DNA from: Mycolicibacterium komossense
GTDB taxonomy: Bacteria; Actinomycetota; Actinomycetes; Mycobacteriales; Mycobacteriaceae
Direction: 5' to 3'
Length of the DNA stretch: 43,112 nucleotides
Assembly (NCBI RefSeq): GCF_025822605.1
Contig: NZ_JACKTY010000038.1
Span: forward strand, 1 to 43,112
The translations under genes and the position numbers were made by a program. Shown here piece by piece: positions 1-6,738 of this stretch (the first letter of the stretch is position 1; the number at the start of each line of letters is the position of its first letter). The notes below the pieces were generated by a model, which did no database searches, was not told the origin of the DNA, and saw only the letters and a list, made by a program, of their open reading frames with translations.

Positions 1-118
1 ACTGACTCGCCGGATCCGGCGCCCCGAAAAACGTCTTGATCCGCATCACGGTGAAAGCCCCGATCAGCACCACCACGACAATCAGCACCGGAATCCAGGC
101 CCTCTTGAGGAGTTTCAT
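1..118 (-). CDS. MmpS family membrane protein, N-terminal part only
   Basis: The minus-strand reading frame starts at an ATG (118-116) and runs off the left edge, giving 39 residues that begin MKLLKRAWIPVLIVVVV and continue to FFGAPDP. A short basic start, one hydrophobic helix of about 17 residues and a following F-G-x-P-D segment are typical of mycobacterial MmpS proteins. These are small membrane-anchored accessory proteins that work with MmpL (RND-type) lipid or drug exporters. The partner mmpL would lie to the left, outside the window. The large inverted repeat at 209-236 lies 90 bp upstream of the start and is a candidate operator for it. The family call rests only on the N-terminus, and the specific MmpS cannot be named. 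Confidence 0.75.
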   Translation of the reverse strand, partial: MKLLKRAWIPVLIVVVVLIGAFTVMRIKTFFGAPDPASQ

Positions 119-554
119 CGCCGAGACGCCATTCGTTCATTCACCTTTCGATGCCAGTGGCCCGAGGTGGAGCCACGACAAGCCTGGGCGGGAACGACCG
201 AGGACTCAGAAGAGTGCACCTTTAGGTGCACTCTTCGACGCCACTTCCCCGCATTCAGCGTGTTGAGCTGAGTTAAGTTATCTAATTAGTTTGTCTATGG
301 CAAGAACATCGACCACTATGCGCGCACCCGCGCAAAAGAGTGCGCCGAATTGTCCCGCCACCTTCCGATCTGCCTCTGGACATCGGATAAATGACCGCAC
401 GAGCGGGTTGCGAGTGAGGGGGATCGCGATCAATCGCTCCGGCCTCGCGACGGCCGAGTGCCCGCACCCGCTGGCTCTTCGGCGTGTCGACGCCGACTTT
501 CGGTACATTCGACACCGGGTGCTGTTTCGTCTCGCAAAAACTCGGGTGGGGGCT
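119..554. other. Divergent intergenic region without a supported gene
   Basis: This 436-bp stretch separates mmpS from the diguanylate cyclase. It holds the inverted repeat at 209-236 and an AT-rich patch at about 271-295 that includes the palindrome CTAATTAG (282-289), a plausible promoter zone. The frame of the downstream gene stays open back to 291, with an ATG at 297. That stretch lacks the strong G/C third-position bias of the gene body and contains no recognisable domain, so I treat it as leader rather than coding sequence. Confidence 0.5.
209..236. promoter_or_regulatory. 28-bp perfect inverted repeat, candidate operator of the mmpS gene
   Basis: Two 13-bp arms, GAAGAGTGCACCT and its exact reverse complement AGGTGCACTCTTC, are separated by TT. 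The site lies between the divergent mmpS start (118) and the diguanylate cyclase gene (555). A partial half-site, AAGAGTGCGCC, recurs at 336-346. Arm length and position fit a dimeric repressor of the TetR or MarR type, as often found in front of mmpS/mmpL export genes. A hairpin terminator is less likely, because no gene ends here and there is no T-run. Confidence 0.6.
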
Positions 555-2195
555 GTGTCTGACTGGACGGTGAGTCGATCACAGCACGTCAAAGCTGGCG
601 CCGACGCACCATCGACACATGCGGCAGCCGAGGGCGATCTGCCGGTTCTGCAGGCACTCCTGCACATCTCCCGGGCAGTCTTGGCTGCCGATTACTTCGA
701 CGAAGTCCTGGAAGTCATCGCCGAACAATCGCGGGCCCTCCTCGGCGCCGCATCGGTTTCGATCAGCCGGTGGGACCTCGAGCACCAAGTGCTGCGAACA
801 CTGATCAATGCGGGCGATCTCCTGCCCGGGGATGCGCGGTGGCCTGACAGCGAGGTGTACCTGGTCTCCGACGACATCCATATCCAGGGGCTACTTCACC
901 ATGGCCGGCCCTACACCAACGCGATCGACGACCCGGACGTGGACCCCGCCTGCGCAGCGGCCCTGCGCCAACTCGGCCGGGAAAGCGAGGTCGCTGTCCC
1001 CGTCATGTCGGACGGGGCGATTTGGGGCGAAATTTGGGCCAGCGGTGGCGGCGGGCGGCGGTTCGGTTCGGACGATGTGCAGTTACTCCAAGCAGTCGCC
1101 GCGCACGCGGCCGTGGCGATCAGCCGTTCCGAACTGTTCAGCACCGTCTGGCGCTATGCCTACCAAGATCCCCTGACCGGGCTGGCCAATCGCCGCGCCC
1201 TCGACCAGTTTTTCGCCGGAATCGATTGGGATACAGCGCACCCCGTTCTGCTGCTGTGCGATCTGGACAGTTTCAAACAGATCAACGACACGGACGGCCA
1301 CCCTGCCGGCGACGCCTTACTGACTCGCGTGGCCCGCACTCTGGATGAGACTGCCGCCGCCAGTCCCGGCTCGATCGTCGTACGCCTTGGTGGCGACGAG
1401 TTCTGCGTCGTACTACGCGAATCGATACTCGCCGACGCCGAGCACTTTGCCCAGCAGGTCAGTCGACGACTCATCACGCCGGGGCTGGCACCGATCACAT
1501 TGAGCTGGGGCGCAGCCGATATGCGCGGCGACGTGCGCTGCGGACAGGATCTGGTCGCGGCCGCAGACTCGGCCCTGTTGGAGGCCAAACGGCTCGGGCG
1601 CGGCTGGTTTCGATCGACCAGCGCCGAACTGTACACGGCGACCAGTGACGACCGACGGCGATCCGCCTCGGACGACACCCTCCGCAATGCCGACCGGCTC
1701 GTGCCCCGTATCGTCAGCCTCCTCGACCAACGGCACCATCTGACCACTATCGCGGCGTTGGAAATCGTTGCAGCGGAGACTCATCGAGCGATCAACGCGG
1801 CCGCTTGGACGATTTCCGTGCTCACCGACGGCGGCACGGCAATACAAACCGTGCGGGGCGTCGACAGCAAGCGTGACCCGGAGTCGGGGTTGCGGGTCGC
1901 CAAGACCATCGACCCCTCGACCTCCTATCTCCTGAGTGACTACCCGGCGACCGCCAAGGCGCTGGGTGAGGGTTGTGCTTTTCTCGCCGCGATCGACCTG
2001 AAGGGATCTGATCCGGCCGAGGTTGCCCTGCTCGTCGAGCACGGCTATCGGGCGGTCCTGGCCGTCGGTCTCGACGACGGCGACGAACGCTATCTGCTCG
2101 AGATCTTTTCTGACGTCGGACACCGTGACCTCACGGCCATCTCCCCCCACGTGCGCGTGCTCACCCATTACTGCACCGCAGTGAGACAGCGGTAG
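555..2195 (+). CDS. GAF-GGDEF-GAF diguanylate cyclase
   Basis: This is a predicted cytoplasmic sensor that makes cyclic di-GMP from two GTP. Residues about 20-185 form a GAF domain (VLQALLHISRAVLAADYFDEV onward). About 195-350 is a GGDEF domain with the D-P-L-T-G-L-x-N-R-R entry motif and an intact GGDEF signature at residues 279-283. About 375-540 looks like a second GAF-type domain. The inhibitory I-site (RxxD five residues before GGDEF) is absent; S-P-G-S stands there, so product feedback inhibition through that site is unlikely. There is no EAL domain, unlike the GAF-GGDEF-EAL protein Rv1354c. I chose the GTG at 555 because a G-rich ribosome-binding-like stretch precedes it and the codon bias begins there. 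An ATG at 297 in the same frame is the alternative, giving 86 more residues. Confidence 0.85.
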   Translation: MSDWTVSRSQHVKAGADAPSTHAAAEGDLPVLQALLHISRAVLAADYFDEVLEVIAEQSRALLGAASVSISRWDLEHQVLRTLINAGDLLPGDARWPDSEVYLVSDDIHIQGLLHHGRPYTNAIDDPDVDPACAAALRQLGRESEVAVPVMSDGAIWGEIWASGGGGRRFGSDDVQLLQAVAAHAAVAISRSELFSTVWRYAYQDPLTGLANRRALDQFFAGIDWDTAHPVLLLCDLDSFKQINDTDGHPAGDALLTRVARTLDETAAASPGSIVVRLGGDEFCVVLRESILADAEHFAQQVSRRLITPGLAPITLSWGAADMRGDVRCGQDLVAAADSALLEAKRLGRGWFRSTSAELYTATSDDRRRSASDDTLRNADRLVPRIVSLLDQRHHLTTIAALEIVAAETHRAINAAAWTISVLTDGGTAIQTVRGVDSKRDPESGLRVAKTIDPSTSYLLSDYPATAKALGEGCAFLAAIDLKGSDPAEVALLVEHGYRAVLAVGLDDGDERYLLEIFSDVGHRDLTAISPHVRVLTHYCTAVRQR

Positions 2196-2197
2196 GC

Positions 2198-3709
2198 CTA
2201 CTTCTCGCCGGCCCTGGAGTCGGTGTCGTGCGCTCCCCAGGTGCCGGGCATCATCGGCACGGTCGGGCCGTTGCCGAATGAATCGGCGGCCAGGGTGGTC
2301 AGTCCGGCGGCAGGTGCCGCGGATGTGGTTGTCACCCCGGCGAATCCGGAGCTGCCAGCACCACTTGGCGATGCGCTGATCCTCACCGGTTCGTCATCGC
2401 GGGGCGGGCCGGGGGCGTCGTTGTCCATCGTCATGAACTCGTCGCGGTATCCGCGGTCTTTCGCGTTGGCGACGCGCCGGCGGCGAGCCTTGGCCTGCGC
2501 GCGACTGGCGGCCACCGCTGCCGCCGTCGCCGCCGCGGCGGCCGAATCGGGTGCGACGGCGACCGACCCGGTGCGCAGCGTCGGGCCGAAGCCGGGTGGA
2601 TAGTCGCCGCGAACCGCGTAGCCGAAGCTTTCAGCGCCGGTCGTGGGCATCGGAGCCGGACTTGGCGCGGCGGGCGCCGGCGCTGGTGCAGGAGCCGGCG
2701 CGGGCGCCGCCACGCCGGGACTGACTGCGGTGGGCGCGATGCTCGCGATCGGCCAGGTTCTCGCCTCTTCGGCGGGAACGATTTCCGGGTCCAGACCGGC
2801 AGCCTGGGCCTCGGCCATCTGGGTCAGCCCGACGATGCCAAGGACGATCGGGATCGCCGCCAGCCCCGCCGTCGGAGCCAGGATCGCCGCGTAGATCGGG
2901 GTGCCGATCAGGGCGAACGTCGCCGCGTAGGCAAAAACGTAGAACAACGGTAGCCAGGTGACGGCCGCCGCCGCCGGGTTCGTCGCGAAATCGACGACGA
3001 TCTGGAATAGCGTACCGATCGGGTTCTGGATCAAACTTCTGAGCACTCGGTACATGCTCGTGAAGTGCGCGGACCAGGACAGCCATTCCTCGATCGGGTC
3101 AGTGAAGGGGCCCTCGGCGGGGACAGCGGCGGCAGTGGCTGTGGCCCTTGCCGTGCCCGCCTCGCCGACGCCGGGGATGAGCACGACGGGGGCCGGGGTG
3201 AGCCGCGGCGCTGCCGCCAATGCCCCACCGGCGATGGCCTGATAGGTGGTCATCACCGTGGCCGCCTGAATCCACATCCGGACGTAGTCGGCCTCGTTGA
3301 GCGCGATCGGGATGGTGTTGATCCCAAAGAAATTCGTGCCGAGCAACACACCGTGTGTGGCGTGGTTGGCCGCCAGTTCAGCCAGTGTCGGCATCGCGGC
3401 CAGGGCGCCGGCATAGGACGCCGCGGCAGTCTCCTGGGCCGCCGCCACACCTGCGCTGTCGACACTTGCCTGCATCAACCACGCCAGGTACGGAGCGTGC
3501 GCCGCGACATACTGCTCGGCGCTTGGGCCCTGCCAGGCTGCCTGCGCGGATCCCAGGAGTGCGGTGAGTTCGGTTACCGCACTGGCATATTCGGCGCTCA
3601 ATGAACTCCACGCAGCAGCGGCCGCCACGAGTGAGCCCGGGCCAGAACCGCTACTGAGCAGGGCCGAATGCACTTCGGGCGGTACAGCGAACCAGACCGG
3701 CGCGGTCAT
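2198..3709 (-). CDS. PPE family protein, PPE-PPW subfamily
   Basis: This is a 503-residue mycobacterial PPE protein, probably exported by a type VII (ESX) system and located at the cell envelope. The PPE motif is at residues 10-12 and the W-x-G turn (AWQGPSAEQ) near residue 58, in the helical N-terminal domain of about 180 residues. The middle holds hydrophobic stretches (about 235-300), then an Ala-Pro repeat tract. The C-terminus carries GFAG near 450 and the P-x-x-P-x-x-W motif at 485-491 (PMMPGTW), which defines the PPE-PPW group. An Arg/Lys-rich patch (KARRRR) lies between. No PE partner or ESX component is next to it. Its ATG overlaps the stop of the small upstream ORF by four bases, so the two are probably translated together. 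Confidence 0.93.
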   Translation of the reverse strand: MTAPVWFAVPPEVHSALLSSGSGPGSLVAAAAAWSSLSAEYASAVTELTALLGSAQAAWQGPSAEQYVAAHAPYLAWLMQASVDSAGVAAAQETAAASYAGALAAMPTLAELAANHATHGVLLGTNFFGINTIPIALNEADYVRMWIQAATVMTTYQAIAGGALAAAPRLTPAPVVLIPGVGEAGTARATATAAAVPAEGPFTDPIEEWLSWSAHFTSMYRVLRSLIQNPIGTLFQIVVDFATNPAAAAVTWLPLFYVFAYAATFALIGTPIYAAILAPTAGLAAIPIVLGIVGLTQMAEAQAAGLDPEIVPAEEARTWPIASIAPTAVSPGVAAPAPAPAPAPAPAAPSPAPMPTTGAESFGYAVRGDYPPGFGPTLRTGSVAVAPDSAAAAATAAAVAASRAQAKARRRRVANAKDRGYRDEFMTMDNDAPGPPRDDEPVRISASPSGAGSSGFAGVTTTSAAPAAGLTTLAADSFGNGPTVPMMPGTWGAHDTDSRAGEK

Positions 3710-3849
3710 CGAGTCACCCGACCCAGTGGGAGGGCGCCGACGAAGCGGGCCACGGCGGCGGCGGTAGCGATGGCCATATCGTGTCTCGCGGAGGCTGCGC
3801 GCAGCTGTCCCGCGTCTCCTTTGCGTCTTTCCCCGGCGTTAGTTGCCAT
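3706..3849 (-). CDS. Small hypothetical protein coupled to the PPE gene
   Basis: A 47-residue frame starts at an ATG (3849-3847) and ends with a TGA that overlaps the PPE start codon as ATGA. The product is basic at the N-terminus (ATNAGERRKGDAG) with a hydrophobic Ala/Val segment later (MAIATAAAVARFVGALPLG). I recognise no family. The support is positional: exact translational coupling with PPE, and an inverted repeat just upstream. It could instead be a leader peptide or a chance frame. Confidence 0.4.
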   Translation of the reverse strand: MATNAGERRKGDAGQLRAASARHDMAIATAAAVARFVGALPLGRVTR

Positions 3850-3851
3850 GA

Positions 3852-3874
3852 AGTTAGCATTGGATAACCTAACT
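3852..3874. promoter_or_regulatory. Inverted repeat upstream of the small ORF/PPE unit
   Basis: The arms AGTTAG (3852-3857) and CTAACT (3869-3874) are exact reverse complements 11 bp apart, in a locally AT-rich patch directly before the ATG at 3849. The position suits an operator or promoter element for the small ORF and PPE pair. A chance 6-bp repeat cannot be excluded. Confidence 0.35.
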
Positions 3875-3904
3875 GTCGAGTCGCCGTCGGGCGCGACCGT
3901 CGAG

Positions 3905-4255
3905 TCAGAAGATCGAGTAGACCTTGCGGACCGTTTCGTGGATATCCCAGCTTCCGGTCCATCCGAGCGGGAACACCGCGACATCGCCGACACCGATCTC
4001 GGCAGGCTCTCCCCCGTCGGGCGTCACCGTCATTCGGCCCGCCACGAGATAGATGACCTCGTTGGTCTCCAGCGTCCAGTGCGACGGACCGGGCGCACAC
4101 TGCCAGATGCCTGCCGACGACGTGCCGTCGACCCACACCTCGAATCCGTGGGTGGCCATCGGTGCGCCGGTGGCCTCCTCCAACGGGCCCCAGTCTTCGA
4201 GCTCGGCATCGACGGCGCCGGCGAGAATCGGGGTGATCACTGCTTGGGAAGTCAT
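3905..4255 (-). CDS. Cupin domain protein (DUF861/EutQ-like)
   Basis: A single-domain cupin of 116 residues. The beta-barrel signature runs from GIWQCAPGPSHWTLETNEVIYLVAGRMTVTPDGG (about 48-80) to the second motif VGDVAVFPLGWTGSWDIHETVRKVY. The aromatic, Glu-rich first motif and the F-P-x-G-W-x-G-x-W-x-I-x-E-x-V-R-K ending are typical of the DUF861 group related to (S)-ureidoglycine aminohydrolase and EutQ. Several usual metal-ligand positions are non-His, so metal binding is uncertain. It lies 30 bp downstream of the FAD oxidoreductase on the same strand and is probably cotranscribed with it, which suggests a role in the same amine or amino-acid pathway. The substrate is unknown. Confidence 0.85.
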   Translation of the reverse strand: MTSQAVITPILAGAVDAELEDWGPLEEATGAPMATHGFEVWVDGTSSAGIWQCAPGPSHWTLETNEVIYLVAGRMTVTPDGGEPAEIGVGDVAVFPLGWTGSWDIHETVRKVYSIF

Positions 4256-4285
4256 TGAAGAACCGGCTTTCTGTTAGGAAACACT

Positions 4286-5506
4286 TTACTGTCCAACGCT
4301 TTCCGGGAACGGAAGCGAGATCGGTTCTGGTGCCACCCGGCTGCGGCCCTGCGCGTCGAACCGGTCAAGGCCGAGGTCGGTCAGGTCGAGCCAGTCACAG
4401 CCACCGGTGGTGGTCAGGTCGGCAGCCACCTGGGCGACCGCCGGGCCCCACATCATCCCGTGCCCGGCCGCGCTGGCGACCACGGAGCCCGCGACCGGCC
4501 CGTCGTCGGTCAGCAGCGGGCCGAGGATGGGCAGGTGGTCGGGGGTGTAGTCGATGGTCGCGGCCCAGGTCCGGCGCAGACCGAGGCCCTTGACCGCCGG
4601 ATAGAGCACTTCCATGCGGCTCAGCGCCTTCTGGTAGTAGATCCAGTCGAATTCCCCTGCGGCACCTGGTGCTTCGTCGGGATTGCTCATCCCCCACAGC
4701 AGGCCGCCGAATTCTCCTGGCCGCCAATAGATTCCCGAGACCACGTCAAAGACCATCGGCAGGGCGTTGACGTCGACCGACGGCACCGGCGCCGTCACCA
4801 CCACCTGGTGGCGGGTACCACCGGCATGAATCCGACCACCGGCCAGTGCACCGACGTCACCGAGTTGCGGTCCGCCCGTGAGCACGACATGGTCGGTGTC
4901 GATCGGGCCCGCAGACGTATCGACACCGACCACCCGCCCGCCTGCGGTCCGCAGACCGGTGAATGCGCAGCGTTCGCGAACATCGACACCCACTGCGGTA
5001 AGCGCCGCTGTGTAGGCGAGCACATTGCGCGGTGCGTCGATGTACCCGTCACCATCGGCGCTGGAAGCTCCCATGGTCACTCCGGGCGCCATCCCGGTAT
5101 CGCGGTCGTCGACGTCGGCGGCGGACAACCATTCGACATCGAGCCCGATCTTCTTCTGCAACGCGATCCGGACGTGCGCCTGATCCACCTCGGCCTGGCT
5201 GAAGCAGGGCATCAGATATCCCTGGGCCCGGAATCCGCAGTCCAGCGGGAACCGGTCGCCGCTGGCACGGTAGAACTCCTGTGCGCGCATCCCCAGCCGG
5301 ATCGCGGTTTCGGTGCCGCCCTGAGCGCGGACCATGCCCGCGGCGCGGCTACTGGCCCCTTCACCGAGGGTCTGCGCATCCAGCAGTACAACCCGCTTGA
5401 GCCCTCCTTCGGCGAGTAACACGGCCGTCCACCCACCGACCGTTCCACCACCCACCACGACGACATCAGCGATTTGGGAGCTGGTCATAGTACGAAACGC
5501 TGACAT
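4286..5506 (-). CDS. FAD-dependent oxidoreductase (DAO family)
   Basis: A 406-residue flavoprotein of the D-amino-acid/sarcosine oxidase superfamily, which oxidises C-N bonds of amino acids or N-methyl amines. The Rossmann fingerprint ADVVVVGGGTVGGWTAVLLAEGG lies near the N-terminus, followed by LLDAQTLGEGASSRAAGMVR, the usual FAD-contacting segment. The late motif RTWAATIDYTPDHLPILGPL (about 325) and GHGMMWGPAVAQVAADL (about 360) are the family's C-terminal FAD signature. It leads a two-gene unit with the cupin and is divergent from an acyl-CoA dehydrogenase, with a palindrome between them. Neither possible start (5506, or 5488 at MTSSQIADV) has a good ribosome site, so a leaderless transcript is possible. 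The exact substrate cannot be told. Confidence 0.88.
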   Translation of the reverse strand: MSAFRTMTSSQIADVVVVGGGTVGGWTAVLLAEGGLKRVVLLDAQTLGEGASSRAAGMVRAQGGTETAIRLGMRAQEFYRASGDRFPLDCGFRAQGYLMPCFSQAEVDQAHVRIALQKKIGLDVEWLSAADVDDRDTGMAPGVTMGASSADGDGYIDAPRNVLAYTAALTAVGVDVRERCAFTGLRTAGGRVVGVDTSAGPIDTDHVVLTGGPQLGDVGALAGGRIHAGGTRHQVVVTAPVPSVDVNALPMVFDVVSGIYWRPGEFGGLLWGMSNPDEAPGAAGEFDWIYYQKALSRMEVLYPAVKGLGLRRTWAATIDYTPDHLPILGPLLTDDGPVAGSVVASAAGHGMMWGPAVAQVAADLTTTGGCDWLDLTDLGLDRFDAQGRSRVAPEPISLPFPESVGQ

Positions 5507-5507
5507 A

Positions 5508-5523
5508 GACTGAACGCTCAGTC
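5508..5523. promoter_or_regulatory. GACTGA-N4-TCAGTC operator-like palindrome
   Basis: The 16-bp site GACTGAACGCTCAGTC has perfect 6-bp arms around ACGC. It lies between the divergent starts of the FAD oxidoreductase (5506) and the acyl-CoA dehydrogenase (5563). A single TetR-type dimer bound here could control both directions. No TetR gene is adjacent, so the regulator would be encoded elsewhere. Confidence 0.55.
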
Positions 5524-5562
5524 AAGTGGTCGGGACGACTTCGAGAGAGCGGGTGCAGCCGG

Positions 5563-6738
5563 ATGTACGGTCTGTCGGACGAGGATCTGCGGATCCGCGA
5601 CACGGCGCGCGAGTTCGCGCAGTCGCTGATGCCCTACGAGGTCGAAGCCGAACTCGCCGATGGGGCGTTGCCGACCGAACTGACAGCCGAACACCAGGCC
5701 CGCGCAATCGAGCTGGGGCTCTTCGCCACCAATATGCCCACCTCTGTCGGTGGTCGGGGATGTACTGCCCTGCAACAAGTTCTGGTGCAGGAGCAGGTCG
5801 GCACCGTCACCAACGGGCTGGCCTGGGTGGCCCACACTCCCCCGCAGTGGTGGGTCGAGGTCGCCACCGAATACCAGCGTGATCGCTGGCTGCTGCCCGC
5901 GGTACGCGGCGAGAAGCACGAGGCGTACGCGATCACCGAGGAGTTCGCCGGCTCCGACGTCTCCGGCCTCGAAGCCAGCGCCACCCGAGACGGTGACGAG
6001 TACGTCGTCAACGGCATCAAATGGCACGTCACCTCGTTCAATCTTGCCGAGTACTGCTTCGTGCAAGCCGTGCTCGACAACGGCCCCCACGCCGGCGATC
6101 ATGTGTTGCTGGTCGTCGACCTGCCGTGGCCGGGTGTGGAAGTGGTACGGACACCCAAGTATTCGCACAACATTGCCGACGAGCACCCCATCGTCTCCTT
6201 CACCGATGTCCGAGTGCCTGCGTCACATCTGGTGGGCGCCGAGGGTGAGGGGATGACGTTCTCCCAGGACTGGTTCCGCTTCGAAAGGGTGATGGTGGCC
6301 GCCCGCTGTGTCGGCGCGGCACAGCGACTTCTGGACGAGATGACGACATTCGCCCGCGACCGGATCATCGACGGCAAGCCACTGGGCGAGTACCAGTTGG
6401 TGGCAGGCATGTTGGCCGACAGCGCCACCGAACTGTTCGCCGCCCGGTCCATGCTCTACGAGGTCGCCCGATCAATCGACGCCGGCCTCGACCGCAAGGC
6501 GCTGCACGGTCAGGCCTCAATGGCGAAACTGTACTGTTCGGAGATGGCCGGCCGGGTCGCTGACCGCGCGGTGCAGGTGTTCGGCGGGCGCGGCTACATG
6601 CGGGAGAACGTCGCCGAGCGGATGTTCCGGGAACTGCGGGTGGAGCGCATTTGGGAAGGCGCCAGCGAGATCCAGCGGATCATCGTGGCCCGCCAACTGA
6701 TGAACCGCGGGCCGCAGGCACTGCTGGGCGCCCGCTAG
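5563..6738 (+). CDS. Acyl-CoA dehydrogenase
   Basis: A 391-residue member of the acyl-CoA dehydrogenase family, which introduces the alpha-beta double bond in an acyl-CoA and passes electrons to ETF. The N-terminal helical domain is followed by the FAD-contacting segment AYAITEEFAGSDVSGLEASATRDGDEYVVNGIKWHVTSFNLAEYCFV (about 126-170) and by the C-terminal helical domain with QVFGGRGYMRENVAERMFRELRVERIWEGASEIQR. Glu365 in W-E-G-A-S is at the usual catalytic-base position. A GAGAGAGCGGG stretch precedes the ATG. The gene is divergent from the FAD oxidoreductase across a shared palindrome, and its stop codon overlaps the stop of the convergent YhgE/Pip gene. Chain-length or branched-chain specificity cannot be read from the sequence. 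Confidence 0.93.
   Translation: MYGLSDEDLRIRDTAREFAQSLMPYEVEAELADGALPTELTAEHQARAIELGLFATNMPTSVGGRGCTALQQVLVQEQVGTVTNGLAWVAHTPPQWWVEVATEYQRDRWLLPAVRGEKHEAYAITEEFAGSDVSGLEASATRDGDEYVVNGIKWHVTSFNLAEYCFVQAVLDNGPHAGDHVLLVVDLPWPGVEVVRTPKYSHNIADEHPIVSFTDVRVPASHLVGAEGEGMTFSQDWFRFERVMVAARCVGAAQRLLDEMTTFARDRIIDGKPLGEYQLVAGMLADSATELFAARSMLYEVARSIDAGLDRKALHGQASMAKLYCSEMAGRVADRAVQVFGGRGYMRENVAERMFRELRVERIWEGASEIQRIIVARQLMNRGPQALLGAR

Noticed and set aside
297..554. Longer N-terminus for the diguanylate cyclase
   Set aside because: Third-position GC bias is weaker there and no domain is present. The GTG at 555 has a ribosome-like site and begins just before the GAF domain.
2640..2720. Repetitive GCCGG(A/C)GC tract that resembles a tandem repeat array
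   Set aside because: It encodes the Ala-Pro tract of the PPE protein. The repetition is at protein level and imperfect in DNA.
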